Shown: in pieces, positions 53,854 to 64,000 of the stretch
Numbering within the stretch: the stretch's first letter is position 1
Layout of the letters: every line of letters begins with the position of its first letter
Assembly: GCA_016630955.3 (NCBI GenBank)
Contig: CM049987.1
Coordinates: 2,542,001-2,606,000 of the forward strand
Origin: Didymella arachidicola
Lineage: Eukaryota > Ascomycota > Dothideomycetes > Pleosporales > Didymellaceae
Reading direction: 5' to 3'
Length of the DNA: 64,000 nucleotides
Program-made: the position numbers and the translations under genes
Notes under the pieces: generated by a model
What the model was told of the DNA's origin: nothing
Databases searched by the model: none
What the model saw: only the letters and a program-made list of their open reading frames with translations

Positions 53854-55494
53854 ATGGCGTCTAGTGGCATTGATGAGAAGCGCGTGGAGCTCAGCGGTGA
53901 GCAACGTATTGAGAATCTGACAGAGAAGGGGTCGACGAGCTCGGGAGAAATTGAGGCCCAGCGCGTTCAGCTCGATGAGGCGGAAGCCAACCGCGTATTG
54001 AGAAAGGTAGATTATCGACTTGTACCTATGCTGGCGCTACTTTATCTTGTTGCTTTCATCGATCGTTCGAACAGTGAGTATCTAAGCTTGCACAGATCGT
54101 CTTGATCCGCTACTAATCGATCGCAGTTGGCAACGCCAAAATTGCAGGCATGGACAAGGACCTTGGCCTAAAAGGTCTCCAGTACAACACGGCAGTGACG
54201 CTGTTCTTCGTTCCATATACGCTGCTCGAAATACCCTCGAACATTGTCCTCAAGATGATGAAGCCGAGTCACTGGATGGCGATCTTGATGTTCTCGTGGG
54301 GACTGGTGATGACCTTGATGGGTCTCGTCAACAGCTATGGAGGCCTGCTCGCTGGACGTTTCTTCCTCGGCGTGACCGAGAGCGGTTTCTTCCCTGCGGC
54401 GACGTTCTTGCTCACGCTTTGGTATCGTCGATTCGAGCTCCAGCGCCGTATGGCTGTCTTCTACGTGGCTGCGTCTCTGGCAGGGGCTTTCTCCGGCCTC
54501 CTCGCTTTTGGCATCGAGAAGCTAGATGGACGATCTGGCATTGCGGGATGGCAGTGGATCTTCCTGATTGAAGGTCTGATTCCAGTGGCGCTTGCCCTAA
54601 TCATCTGGAAAATTCTGCCTGATAGCCCTGAGACAGCCAGGTTCCTCACACAGCCAGAGAGAGATCTTCTAGTTCGCCGACTTCAGGATGACTCTGGTAG
54701 TGGGCAGGGCAAGGCTACCAACAACGACAAGATGGGCAAGCAGCACATCATTGCTGGTCTCTCGGACTGGAAGATTTGGGCTGGCGTCGTCATCTTCTGG
54801 GGCAACACCGTTGGCGTCTATGGGTAAGTGTTCGATCTTGAAGAGAGAGGACAGAATATCTAACTTGCACAGCTTTACCGCCACGGTCCCGACCGTCATC
54901 AACGGTCTTGGCTACTCAAGCGCAAATGCCCAACTTCTCACCATCCCCATCTACGTTTTCGCTGCCATCATCACGATCATCTGGGCCTGGGGCTCCGACC
55001 TATCGCAGAAACGCTCGCCCTGGATCATCGGCGGCTACAGTATTGCCATCGTAGGCTTCATCGCACAACTCGCAATCCCACACCCCAAATACCCAGGTGT
55101 CACCTACGGTTTCCTCTTCCCCGTCGCAGCTGGCTTGTACTGCCCATTCACATGCCTGGTATCCTGGGTTGCCAATTCGCTTGCGCCCAGCTCGAAACGC
55201 GCTGTGGGTATGGCGCTGCTCATCTCGGTCGGTAATATGGGGGGCATCATGGGCAGCAACATCTACCTTGCACGAGAGAAGCCAAAGTACACCACTGGCT
55301 TTGCGGCTAGTTTGGCAATGTGCTGTGCTGCTGTTGCTATGACGTTTGTTTTGCGATGGGCGTACGCCAGGGAGAACAGGAAGAGGGATCGGTTGATTCA
55401 GGAGCATGGAGAGGAGGCTATCAGGGCGAGATACACGGAGGATGATTTGTTGATGTTGGGTGATAAGAGTCCATTCTTCAGGTATACGTTGTAG
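53854..55494 (+). CDS. MFS anion permease, Dal5/Tna1-like (ACS family)
   Basis: Three exons: 53854-54073, 54127-54823 and 54873-55494 (1539 nt, 512 aa). Junctions restore RSN/IGNAKIAG and VYG/FTATVPT. Twelve membrane helices. Family features include YLVAFIDRSNIGNAKIAGM in TM1, NTAVTLFFVPYTLLEIPSN, FFLGVTESGFFPAATFLLT and WIFLIEGLIP. The anion:cation symporter branch imports allantoate, nicotinate, vitamins or organic acids. The first ATG (MASSGIDEKRVEL) is chosen; the longer frame upstream starts without conserved sequence. Being next to a peptide transporter and 10 kb from an allantoin-type gene set, it may transport a nitrogenous anion such as allantoate, but Tna1-like relatives are equally near. 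Substrate is inferred only by family. Confidence 0.92.
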
Positions 55495-56678
55495 GTTGAA
55501 TTGGGGAAGTGTCGCTCTGCTTCTTTATGATCAAAAGCATGTGTAGCTGCCTTGATGCTGAACTGTTTATCTTTACATCCGTCCCAGTCCTCTCGAGTTC
55601 ATCAACGACGACGTGTAGGTTCAACGACTACTGACCACATGGAAGCACAGAGCTAGCCCTTTTTCGATGGCCGAATGTACTCAATCGTATCACCCCCTTC
55701 CCCAGCGCCCTCGATTTGTCAAACCAATCGCCCACGTCCGCCTTGCACACGAAACCCCCTCAACCCAGCAAACTTCAATGTTTCTAATATTTGCAGACCC
55801 CCTGGAATATTATCTGGTACAGGCTTTCCACCTACATACATGGCAGCACGGGAGCAGAATGGATATACGTAGTCAAAGCCCAGCTTCCGCGTTAATGTTG
55901 CATAGTGACTAGACTGTCATGCAGCCACTTACCTACACACCCAGGATTTCTTTTTTAATCACGGACCGTGTGTTCCTGAGCTCTCGGCAGAATACTTGAA
56001 TCACCGCTTGCCAGCGAGAACTGCGCGAGTCTGAGGAAGTACCACGCACAAACGATAGCGAGCGAGCGATCTTGTATCCTCCCCCCCACTGCCGGGGTTC
56101 GTGGAAACGTAGTACCCAACAATGCGTGTCTGAGAGACTCGACGACTACGGTGGTCCTGGTTCGCAAACCATGCATTCGAAATACGGGGGACGTGGCAAC
56201 GCGATAAACCCGTGAACTACAGCACAACACAGACCCTTCCTACAGTATCTGCGACAGCGTCCAGCTTAGTCCAGCCTAGCAGTGTAACGCACCGAGGGAG
56301 GTGCCTGGATCCGATTACATGGTGTAGAGCGGCGGATCTGCGTCTGGAGTCGCGCAGGAGCGGGGTGCTGGCCGATGCTGATGAGCTGGGGTGTGGCTAA
56401 GAGGAGGGGTGCTGGGAGGGGGTGGATGAGTGGTTTGTGCGCGATGGGGGAGGGTGGTCAAGTAGCAAAGTGGTATTGAGATGCGAGGACTAAGCCAGCA
56501 ACGCTACGTAGAGGGTTTGTATTGTGGATTCATGGGTATAGACTACGGAACATTGTATGTAGAATCGAAGAGAAGAGAAAGCAGAGCCTTGTTTTCTCGC
56601 AGGAGGAGTAAGGGTTTGGAAATATTGCGGGAGGAGGTGATGGGTGAGTGAGTAGTATAGATAGGACAGGTCTGGGGA
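55495..56678. other. Intergenic region, about 1.2 kb
   Basis: Contains the 3' flanks of the MFS and Egh16-like genes and short frames without domains. No feature recognised. Confidence 0.45.
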
Positions 56679-57533
56679 TTACGCGACGAAGCGCTTGGCA
56701 ACAGCGTTCGACGCAGATGCAGAGCCAGTGCCTTGGGTACCAGATGAGCCCTTGGTATTTCCCTTCGCAGCAGAGGTGCTCGAGGAGGAGCCAGCTCCCG
56801 CACCTTTTGCCGCGGCAGTGCCTGTGGCGCTGGCTGTCGAATTCGTCGCTCCAGCACCAGCCATCTGGAACGCGATGACGCCTCCAAAGGGACCCGCCCT
56901 GTTGCTATTCGCAATCTTCATGAAGCACACGTTCTGCTGTCCTGCCGCGGTGCCCGAGCACGTCGTTCCAGCGGGTACCTGGATCGCAACAGGGAAGTCC
57001 TGGTTGACGTTTGCTGCGCGCTTGACGATGCTGCGCGCTTGCAGGGCCCAGTAGCCCAGGCTCCGCGGCACCTGGCCGTTGGCTTTGATGTTGCCCTTGT
57101 TGCCGGGCACGTCTTGCATGACAGTGGCTTTTACGCCCGTGCTGAAGGCACCTGTGCCTGTGGGGTCGATCATGGCGGAGACGGGGCCTGCGCCGTCGGT
57201 CGTTACAATGTGGAAGGTGCCGGTGATCATGCCGCCGTCGGTGACTTGGGGGAGGGTGGAGCCGCTCTGGGCCATGGTGTCGGCGAGCATGGCTACAGTG
57301 TTCTGGCCCTGGCCTTTGGTCTTACCGAGGCCGTCGGTGGCGATGTTTGTCTTGCCGAAGACGGTGGTGTCGGGCTCTGTGATCTTGTTCTTGCCTGCGC
57401 CGGGGATGACGCCGCCCTGGATACCGATGGCAGTGCCGTTGCCACCGGCATCACCTTGAACAACGGCAACCTTGCCGTGGGCAGTGATGAGGGTGGGTGC
57501 TACTGAGCCGATGAGAAGGGCGGAGAAGCGCAT
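56679..57533 (-). CDS. Egh16-like secreted protein (Gas1/Mas-type)
   Basis: A single exon of 284 aa starting MRFSALLIGSVAPTLITAHG, a signal peptide cleaved before or near HGK. The mature part has the Egh16-like (DUF3129) pattern: GKVAVVQGDAGGNGTAIGI at the start, then GLGKTKGQGQNTVAML, then MITGTFHIVTTDGAGPV. Later come PVAIQVPAGTTCSGTAAGQQ and NVCFMKIANSNRAGPFGG, with paired cysteines. The last 60 residues are Ser/Ala/Gly/Thr-rich and low-complexity, as in many cell-surface proteins. Family members in powdery mildew and rice blast are made in appressoria or early infection and include virulence factors (Gas1/Gas2), but others occur in saprobes. It is not a toxin. A long frame on the opposite strand is a shadow. 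Confidence 0.9.
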   Translation of the reverse strand: MRFSALLIGSVAPTLITAHGKVAVVQGDAGGNGTAIGIQGGVIPGAGKNKITEPDTTVFGKTNIATDGLGKTKGQGQNTVAMLADTMAQSGSTLPQVTDGGMITGTFHIVTTDGAGPVSAMIDPTGTGAFSTGVKATVMQDVPGNKGNIKANGQVPRSLGYWALQARSIVKRAANVNQDFPVAIQVPAGTTCSGTAAGQQNVCFMKIANSNRAGPFGGVIAFQMAGAGATNSTASATGTAAAKGAGAGSSSSTSAAKGNTKGSSGTQGTGSASASNAVAKRFVA

Positions 57534-59535
57534 GTTGATTGATGAAAGTGGTAAGGATCGGTAAAAGTAGGGAAATACTAGGAATAGAAAGTAGGATACA
57601 GAAACGAACCAGTCGCTTTGATTATAGATTGAAGAGAAGTAAGAAATGCTTGAAGTCGTGAGCTGATGGAGTCACCTACAGGCAGAGCATCGCCTTCTTA
57701 TACACCTCTAGTCTGGCTGTCGTGAAAGCAGCCGCGGAGTTCTGCTCAGCTCCTCACACGGCATGAAGTCGCACAGCAGGCCTTTCCCTCACCAACTGCG
57801 GACTGCTCCGCACGTGAGTCTCAAGCCCTAGATCTGCGGCGGCAAGGCTAGCTGATGCTGGAGTGTAGACAATCCTCCTCGAACTGGGGCACGACAAGAT
57901 GGGATAGGTGTGACAAGCTCAGACAAGCTTTAGGTGGGCGCTTGGTGGGCCGTAGCCTTCAGACCTTGTTCAGAGAAGGCAGCAGTCTTTTCTGTCTTGG
58001 CTATTTTCACTTGGTGGGCCCATACCATTCAGTGGAGGCATGTGTCAAAACAGTTCTCGGCGTTCTGAAACCCGATGCTTGTTGAAGCCAACAACAGCGT
58101 GCAACAATACCGATGTGTAGATGCGTGAGGTTGTGCATAGCGGGTACTGAAACGGGCGAGACGCCTCTCTGCCGAAACCGCTGGGGAGCCGAGGGTGAGA
58201 CAAGCCGCGCATGGCGGGCTGGATAGGTGTCAGATCTCTCACACGGTTACATCTGAAGGGTAGTCTGTGCGCTTCGAGTAGACCTCGGCACGAGTTGCAG
58301 ACAATGCGGTCGTTGGGTTTCGAGAAGTCGTGGTGGGGAGTTGTGGTGTTCACGGCGGAAGGTGGTGCCGCGGTCGAGTTTGGGACCTGTTGTTAGACGG
58401 TCGCGTTGACAGCTGACTAGTTTTTGACAGCAGTCTGTCAGCACCTGACAAACAGATGCTGACATGTTGGCGTTTCCTCTTCTACACAACATGTGTTAAG
58501 GCTCTTGGACACTCACGAGGCTTGCACCAGGACGTGTGTACTGTGTCCTTTCTCACTCAGATAAATCGACATAATTGTACCTAAACGTGCGTTATTGGTA
58601 CCGAGTGAATTCATCGATTGTTGCAGCCATGGTGGTCGAAGGCGTCAATCGCAGCTACTGATTTGGACGAGTGTGGCTTGTACTAGAGAAAAACCGGGCG
58701 TCAAGACCAAAATCATTGCAGCATTCGTAGGTAATTAGCATCACAAATACCCTCTTGCTGCTGCCCATCATTTCAGAAGTGATCCAGCGGCCAGCCTGAC
58801 CTCTGCGATGCAACGAGATAGTGAGAAGACCTGGTAATAGTGATGGTACAATTGGGCTCAGATATCGTTCAAGCAGACTGGGCAGGCGTGTTAGATAGAT
58901 AGAATGCGATCTTCGGGCCGTGGCCCTTTAAATTTGGTTCATAACGGGCGCCGCTGGGGGAGGGCGAACGGGTGCGGGACGCGTCATTTAGAGCGAGCGA
59001 AAAGAGGAAGGTTGGTGTTGAGGTTCCTGGCTTGGAGGGATCGACAGCGATAGAGGGAGCGAGGGGCACGTCATCGGTGACCTGCACGTGGACGCAAGGT
59101 CGAGTGCATGAGAACAGCTTCGAGCCCAACACTTTGCTTGTTTGCCCTGCTGGACACGATAAGCTGCGAGGTCACCTGGACGCACACGATTTTTCTTCAC
59201 GCAAAATTACTCGAGTCATTTTCAAGCGCCCGCAGACAAGCCTGGTAGCTTGCAGCTTGCAGCTTGCAGCCCGCAGCCCGCACTGAGACCCTGAGCGCGA
59301 ACCCACATCTGCAGCATCCTTGGAAGCGCATCGGCCTGTGAGGATAATTCGACCGCGGTGACGGCATTGATCGCGGCGCATAACAACACACGCCCTCCAA
59401 GACTCGGCCTCCAGCACCACGCCCAGCCTGCCCGCGCGACCTTATCTGCTTGCCTCGACATCCGCGCAGTACCGCACCCCTGAGCACAGCAACCATAGCA
59501 CAGCAACCACAGCACCGCACCGCACCACCAACACC
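57534..59535. other. Intergenic region, about 2 kb
   Basis: No gene recognised. Minus-strand frames between 58869 and 59900 are GC-rich shadows. A five-copy 7-mer tandem repeat lies at 59247-59281. The right end includes the promoter and leader of the gene at 59536, with runs of CAGCAACC-type sequence. Confidence 0.45.
59247..59281. repeat. Short tandem repeat, five 7-mers
   Basis: Three copies of AGCTTGC followed by two of AGCCCGC. It lies about 255 bp upstream of the gene at 59536. A small microsatellite-like array. Confidence 0.85.
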
Positions 59536-60690
59536 ATGTCCCCGCAACAGACCCCGCCCAACCCCAGCGCACCCCTGGCCCGACTGGCCGACGACACTGC
59601 GACGACAGATGGAGAGAGCCTCCTTGTAAAAGGGAAGAAGCTGCTGGGGCTCGGCGGCCCCCAGGAGGGCATCGGACAGGCTGAGAAGGACGCGTTTGCC
59701 ATGGCTGGAGAAGTCGCGCCCACACGAACACTGTCGCCGACGTCCCACTCGACCTTGACCTCAGCACCGGTCGCTGCATCGACGCCCTCTGCGCCCTCGC
59801 TGCTGCCTTCGCCGCCCTTGACTGCGTCGGCGTTCGATCGACGAGCCTCTCCCCGTGGCAGCCCGCGCATTGCGCCCATTGGCATCGGCGCGTCGCCCAA
59901 CCGCCGCAGTCTTCACCGCACCTCGTCGCCAGGGCTGCAGTCGCCGGCGTCGGCGCAGATATTCGAGCGCAACGTGCAGGAGCCGGAACCGTCGCCGGCG
60001 ATCCCCAGCCACGTCAAGACCGAGGACATGATCCCGCCTGCGCTGGACGCTTCTGCGCTGGCCATCACAGACGACCACCTCAGCCCAGAGAAGGTGGAGA
60101 TTGTCACGCATTCGGCGCACCAGCCGGCTGCTGCGAACGTGTCGGCCAGCATGGCGGATTCGGTGTACTCGCCCTCGCTGGCGCCCGAAGACGCAGCTGT
60201 GTCTGGGCACACGAGCATCACAGAGACGAGCGAGGCGGCGCCCAACTACGGGTCCCTGGACAGCGAGGACGTCAAGCGGCTCAGCTTCATCTCGTTTGCG
60301 GACGTGGTGCAGGCGGAGCACGTGGAGAACGACAGGGAGTCGTTTGGGCCCGCAGAGGGCATCCAGTTCATGAGCCTGAACTCGACGTCGGCCAACCGCT
60401 CGCCGTCTCCTGTGCGGTCGCCGCTGTCGTCGCAGGGCAGAACGGCATCGCCGCCCACCAGCGGGGCGGCGTCGGAAAAGGGCGTCGAGCACTCGCGCGC
60501 ACGCTCCCCGGGCAGCCCGTCGACATCACACGTGGCACACAAGGCGCCGCTGAGCGAGGAGCTGCCTCTGCAGGTCGAGACGATGCGGCAGGCGATGCGC
60601 AAGCCAGGCACGGCTGCTGGGACGGCGACACCGCCGCTGAGCCAGCCGCTCTCGCCAGTCAGTCTGGAGGACGAGCGTCCGTTCAGATGA
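59536..60690 (+). CDS. Disordered Ser/Pro-rich hypothetical protein
   Basis: A single exon of 384 aa starting MSPQQTPPNPSAP. The sequence is rich in Ser, Pro, Ala and Glu with scattered SP/TP sites (SPSPVRSPLSSQGRTASPP, SPGSPSTSH). It has no hydrophobic segment. A slightly more ordered part lies around residues 235-285 (NYGSLDSEDVKRLSFISFAD). The RRSLHRTSSPGL segment resembles 14-3-3 or AGC-kinase sites. Such proteins are often polarity or cell-wall stress regulators, but nothing ties this to a named family. It shares strong GC-ending codon use with the RasGAP gene downstream and lies in the same orientation, about 750 bp away. Confidence 0.7.
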   Translation: MSPQQTPPNPSAPLARLADDTATTDGESLLVKGKKLLGLGGPQEGIGQAEKDAFAMAGEVAPTRTLSPTSHSTLTSAPVAASTPSAPSLLPSPPLTASAFDRRASPRGSPRIAPIGIGASPNRRSLHRTSSPGLQSPASAQIFERNVQEPEPSPAIPSHVKTEDMIPPALDASALAITDDHLSPEKVEIVTHSAHQPAAANVSASMADSVYSPSLAPEDAAVSGHTSITETSEAAPNYGSLDSEDVKRLSFISFADVVQAEHVENDRESFGPAEGIQFMSLNSTSANRSPSPVRSPLSSQGRTASPPTSGAASEKGVEHSRARSPGSPSTSHVAHKAPLSEELPLQVETMRQAMRKPGTAAGTATPPLSQPLSPVSLEDERPFR

Positions 60691-61435
60691 AGATGAGGGC
60701 AGGTTTGATTAGGTGGTGGGCGGGGGTGCAGGTGTTTGGGTGTGGCAGGGGTGGGTTTATGCAGGGGCAGATTTCGTGTTCATCTCTTTCGTGTGTTGTG
60801 TGTGTGTGCTCTCCTGGCCAGTAATTATGATATCCTCGAGCTAAGCTGTGCGGCAGAATATACAAGCTTTTTACTGTGCGGCAGAACATATGCTCGTTTC
60901 GATTGTGTGCTGCACTTGACGGCAGGAAATGTTCCTATTGATGAGGGCATTTGGCTTGTGCAGACAGACGGCGATGGCGGCACGAGCTGGGCGCAACCGT
61001 CCGGTGCAGGGAAGCGGATGGCTGGGTCGGTGCTAGAGCGCGAGATAGATGAGGCCTCGTCGACTCAGGCTGCGCGGGCTGCTCGGGCTGCTCGGGCTGG
61101 TGCGCGAGTCGCAGGGTGCCAAGCGGGCCATGGCTGGGCTTAGTGCTGCGACACAGCCAGCGCGCGACTGGCGTCGGGTCGCTGGCGGCTGAAGGCTAAG
61201 GCGGCGAAGCCAACTGTCCCGCGCGAGCGATTGGCCGATTAGTCGATTGTCGATTACGGCTGGGTGCGCCACTGAGCTGGAACACCGTCTCCATTCTCTG
61301 CCCGCGGTGCCCTCGTTGCAGGCTGTCAGCAGGAGCAGCACCACGAGCTTTGCAGCAGCAGCCGGTCCATGCCCGCCCGCCGCAGAAGGCGTCGCTAGGC
61401 ACGTACGGCCTGCCCTCCAGCTGCTTGTCGCACGC
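60691..61435. other. Spacer upstream of the RasGAP gene
   Basis: 745 bp. Contains a TG-repeat (GTGTGTTGTGTGTGTGTGC near 60790) and the promoter/leader of the RasGAP gene. The frame upstream of 61436 stays open to about 61320 but has no ATG. Confidence 0.4.
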
Positions 61436-64000
61436 ATGGATCCGCGCGCGAGCCACAGGAGCGGCAGTGGGAGTGGGCGGCGCATCAGGAGCTCGACGAC
61501 GGCCGACGCCCAGCGCGACGACTTCGAGTACGCCACCTTTACAACGACGGTCGAGACGCGGACGGGCACCACGACGAGCACCTCGAGCCGCTCGCTGCAG
61601 ACGATCCGGCCTGTGACGCCCGAGGGCCGCGCGAGGGACGACGGCGGTGCGCCCATAGTGTATGCCTCGCCGCCGCAGAGCCCGAGGGAGGCAGCCAGCG
61701 CAGCCAGCAACGCAGCCAGCACACTCAGCGGAGGGAACGCAGCCAGCACCATTGCCCCCTCGCGGGCGGCCAGCAGCGACAGCTACGCCCGCCACCACGC
61801 CCACGCCCACGCCCACGCCCGCGCCGCCGCAGAGAGCAGCCGCCCGCGCACCCGCACCCTCGAGGAGCGCACCACCCGCGACCGCTCGCCCCCCAGCCTG
61901 TTCCTCGCCGGCAGCCCCGCTGCCTTCCAGAGCCTCGAGGAGGGCCTCGTCAGCAGCATCGGCCACCCCTCGACCATCCCCGCGCCCGCCCTGCAGCCGC
62001 CCCTGCGCGCCGCCAGCAGCAACAGCCGCCGCCCGGGGAAGCCCTCGCAGTCGCCCTCGCAGGTCCAGTCGCCCTCGCACCCGCACCCGCACCCACACCC
62101 ACACCCACACTCCCCCTCGCACTCGCATCCGCAGGCGCCCTCGCCCGCGCCCTCACCCTCGCTCTCGCAGCCGCACTCGCACCCGCACTCGCACCCACAG
62201 CACCCGCAGCACCCACACCAACAACCACAGCATGCCAGCCAGCCCGAGTCCTGGGTCGCCCCCGTGCCGGCCTCCGACATCCGCAGGCTCAAGGCCCTCA
62301 TGCGCACCACCTGCGGCAAGATGCAGGGCTTGCTGGCCTTCCGCCGCGGCGAGGCCAACGCCTGGGCCCTGTCCTACTGCTACATCAACGACGAGGCTGG
62401 CTCGCTGCTCTACGAGTCCAAAAACGACCCCGCCCTCAGCCGCACCCTCGTCCCCGACCTGCGCGGCTGCGTCGTCAAGAGCGCCTACGACGGCGAGGCC
62501 TACACCGCCTACCTGCACGTCACCGTCCACAACTCCAAGATCGAGGTCCACCTGCGCCCCCCGACCCAGGACGAGTTCGACTCGTGGTTCGCCGCCCTGC
62601 TGTGCTGGCAGCCCATGCGCCCCAAGGGCATCCAGAACCGCATGGCCAAGCCCCAGGCCCCCGTCGTCATCGAGCGCAGGCTGGCCGACAGCCGGCGCCA
62701 CTCCGAGGTCTCGCTGCTCAAGGAGACGCCCAAGAAGGAGGCCCCCATCATCAAGGTCGGCAAGATGATCTACTGGGACACGAGCGTCACCTACAGCAAC
62801 ACAGGCACCCCCAAGTCCACCACCGGCCGCCCCCAGGCCTACCGCGTCCAGAGCCACGGCTCGCGCCGCTGGAGACGCGTCTCTTGCACCCTGCGCGAGA
62901 ACGGCGAGCTCAAGCTGTACTCCGACACCGACGTCACCCTCGTATCCACCGTCCAGCTCTCCCACCTGTCGCGCTGTGCCGTCCAGCGTCTCGATCCTTC
63001 CGTCTTGGACAACGAGTTCTGCATAGCCGTGTACCCCCAGTATACCGCCGCCTCTTCGTCCATCCCGCTGACACGCCCCGTCTTTCTGTCGCTCGAGTCT
63101 CGAGTCTTGTACGAGGTCTGGATCGTCCTCCTCCGCGCATTCACCGTCCCCCAGCTCTACGGGCCCAAGTCGGATACCCTGAACGAAGAAGGTCCTCTGT
63201 CGCCATCCTATGAAACCCAAGACATGTTTCGCATGGAAAAATCCCTCTTTGTAAGGGTCATGGAGGCGCGCTTGGTCCCCCCCGTCAGCCCCAAGGTCGC
63301 TGCTGGGGAAGGTCCCACACCGATACGGCCGACTTCATCCGCCACGACGAACCCAGGCGGATACCTCATCGAGGTCTTGTTGGATGGAGAGGCGCGCGCG
63401 CGGACCACTGCGAAGAACGAAGGCACCACGCCGTTCTGGAGAGAGGAGTTTGAATTCCTGGATCTGCCCGCACTTCACACAGCTTCCTTGCTGCTGAAGA
63501 AACGGCCGCCGAGCTTCAACCGGAACGACAAGAACATGTTCGAGAACGTCACGGGAAGCGACAACCCGTACGCTTCCGAAGGCGGATACGCTGGGATTTC
63601 GTTCGACCAGACCTTGGGCAAGACGGACATCTACCTCGACGACCTGGGGCCGAATCAAGAGCTGGAGAAGTGGTGGCCCTTGGTGAACATGTACGGTAAC
63701 AGCGTCGGCGAGGTGCTTGTGCGCGTCAGCAGCGAGGAGTGTGCCATCCTGATGGCCCGCGACTACTACCCCCTCTCAGAGCTGCTACATCGCTTCTCCA
63801 ACAGTCTGACCTTGCAGATTGCCCACATGGTACCCAACGAGCTCAAGAAGCTGTCCGAGTATCTGCTGAACATCTTCCAAGTATCTGGAGCAGCGTCCGA
63901 CTGGCTCTGCGCGCTTGTTGAAGAGGAGATTGACGGCACGCTGAAAGATTCGCGAGCAAGTCGGCTTCGGTTCAGCAAACGACTTGGATCAAGCGACTCG
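61436..64000 (+). CDS. RasGAP protein with PH-like and C2 domains (Bud2 type), partial
   Basis: An open frame of 855 codons running off the right edge, starting MDPRASHRSGSG. The first 280 residues are disordered, with HAHAHAHA and HPHPHPHPH repeats from GC-rich hexamer runs. A PH-like region follows (WALSYCYINDEAGSLLYES; VHLRPPTQDEFDSWFAALLC), and a second one (RRWRRVSCTLRENGELKLYS; VFLSLESRVLYEVWIVLL). A C2-like domain (LFVRVMEARLVPP; GYLIEVLLDGEARARTTAKN; TPFWREEFEFLDLP) then leads into the beginning of a RasGAP domain (LTLQIAHMVPNELKKLSEYL). This order matches Bud2/Cla2-type GAPs for Rsr1/Bud1 and SynGAP-like proteins, which control cell polarity. The catalytic Arg finger is expected beyond residue 855 or near the edge. 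No in-frame stop is seen. Confidence 0.88.
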   Translation, partial: MDPRASHRSGSGSGRRIRSSTTADAQRDDFEYATFTTTVETRTGTTTSTSSRSLQTIRPVTPEGRARDDGGAPIVYASPPQSPREAASAASNAASTLSGGNAASTIAPSRAASSDSYARHHAHAHAHARAAAESSRPRTRTLEERTTRDRSPPSLFLAGSPAAFQSLEEGLVSSIGHPSTIPAPALQPPLRAASSNSRRPGKPSQSPSQVQSPSHPHPHPHPHPHSPSHSHPQAPSPAPSPSLSQPHSHPHSHPQHPQHPHQQPQHASQPESWVAPVPASDIRRLKALMRTTCGKMQGLLAFRRGEANAWALSYCYINDEAGSLLYESKNDPALSRTLVPDLRGCVVKSAYDGEAYTAYLHVTVHNSKIEVHLRPPTQDEFDSWFAALLCWQPMRPKGIQNRMAKPQAPVVIERRLADSRRHSEVSLLKETPKKEAPIIKVGKMIYWDTSVTYSNTGTPKSTTGRPQAYRVQSHGSRRWRRVSCTLRENGELKLYSDTDVTLVSTVQLSHLSRCAVQRLDPSVLDNEFCIAVYPQYTAASSSIPLTRPVFLSLESRVLYEVWIVLLRAFTVPQLYGPKSDTLNEEGPLSPSYETQDMFRMEKSLFVRVMEARLVPPVSPKVAAGEGPTPIRPTSSATTNPGGYLIEVLLDGEARARTTAKNEGTTPFWREEFEFLDLPALHTASLLLKKRPPSFNRNDKNMFENVTGSDNPYASEGGYAGISFDQTLGKTDIYLDDLGPNQELEKWWPLVNMYGNSVGEVLVRVSSEECAILMARDYYPLSELLHRFSNSLTLQIAHMVPNELKKLSEYLLNIFQVSGAASDWLCALVEEEIDGTLKDSRASRLRFSKRLGSSDS

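Noticed and set aside
57039..57506. Plus-strand 155-codon frame opposite the Egh16-like gene
   Set aside because: Gly/Val/Ala-rich shadow of a GC-biased gene, no domain.
59197..60631. Several antisense frames over 100 codons opposite the Ser/Pro-rich gene
   Set aside because: Arg-rich or Cys/Trp-rich low-complexity translations without a domain; the plus-strand frame is longer and has a natural start.
62081..62220. Repeated hexamers as a possible CRISPR or satellite array
   Set aside because: Repeats are in frame, code for His-Pro/His-Ser units, and have no spacers.
61196..63220. Long antisense frames of 310 and 355 codons and a plus-strand frame of 368 codons
   Set aside because: They overlap the RasGAP gene, consist of low-complexity Gly/Val/Ala or Pro/Arg/Ser sequence, and come from GC-rich codon bias.
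1..64000. tRNA, rRNA and transposon search by eye
   Set aside because: TTCGAATC-like strings were seen only inside coding exons; no cloverleaf, LTR or transposase motif could be supported.

Overview
The window is nuclear DNA of a filamentous ascomycete. Genes carry short spliceosomal introns of about 47-75 nt with GTRNGY donors and CTRAC-type branch points. The protein families are typical of filamentous fungi: a HET domain, Zn2Cys6 factors, an Egh16-like secreted protein, a RasGAP and many MFS carriers. The family mix suggests a Dothideomycete-like fungus, but this is an inference. No plasmid, organelle, viral, CRISPR or intact transposon sequence was recognised, and no tRNA or rRNA gene was found by eye.

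Left part (1-36 kb). This is mostly housekeeping and orphan genes: an F-box protein, a WKF-domain nuclear protein, proteasome alpha subunit Scl1/PSMA6, a RING protein, a Det1-type histidine phosphatase, a PRKRIP1-type splicing-associated protein, a cytosolic-looking GH16 protein and an unusual mitochondrial-carrier-fold protein. Two long stretches (7.6-10.8 kb and 12.2-18.1 kb) lack convincing genes. Decay is visible here. A class III aminotransferase is clearly a pseudogene. A secreted M28 peptidase has one in-frame stop, and a HET gene has an open frame continuing past its stop.

Centre (36.3-45.1 kb). Four genes form two head-to-head pairs: amidase / PuuE-type allantoinase-like deacetylase, and Zn2Cys6 regulator / NCS1 nucleobase-allantoin permease. 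Together they look like a small purine or allantoin nitrogen-scavenging cluster with its own transporter and regulator. The two divergent promoters hold GATA sites and CGG...CCG half-site pairs of the kind bound by purine-pathway regulators.

Right part (45-64 kb). The scavenging theme may continue with a POT peptide transporter and a Dal5/Tna1-like anion permease. Between the two groups lies a divergent DHA2-efflux-pump / Old Yellow Enzyme pair that looks like a detoxification unit. After a gap come an Egh16-like secreted protein, a disordered Ser/Pro-rich protein, and a PH-C2-RasGAP protein of the Bud2 type that runs off the right edge.

Exon coordinates in the entries were derived by reading splice sites. 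Where exon sums are given, they are multiples of three and the junctions restore family-conserved residues unless stated otherwise.
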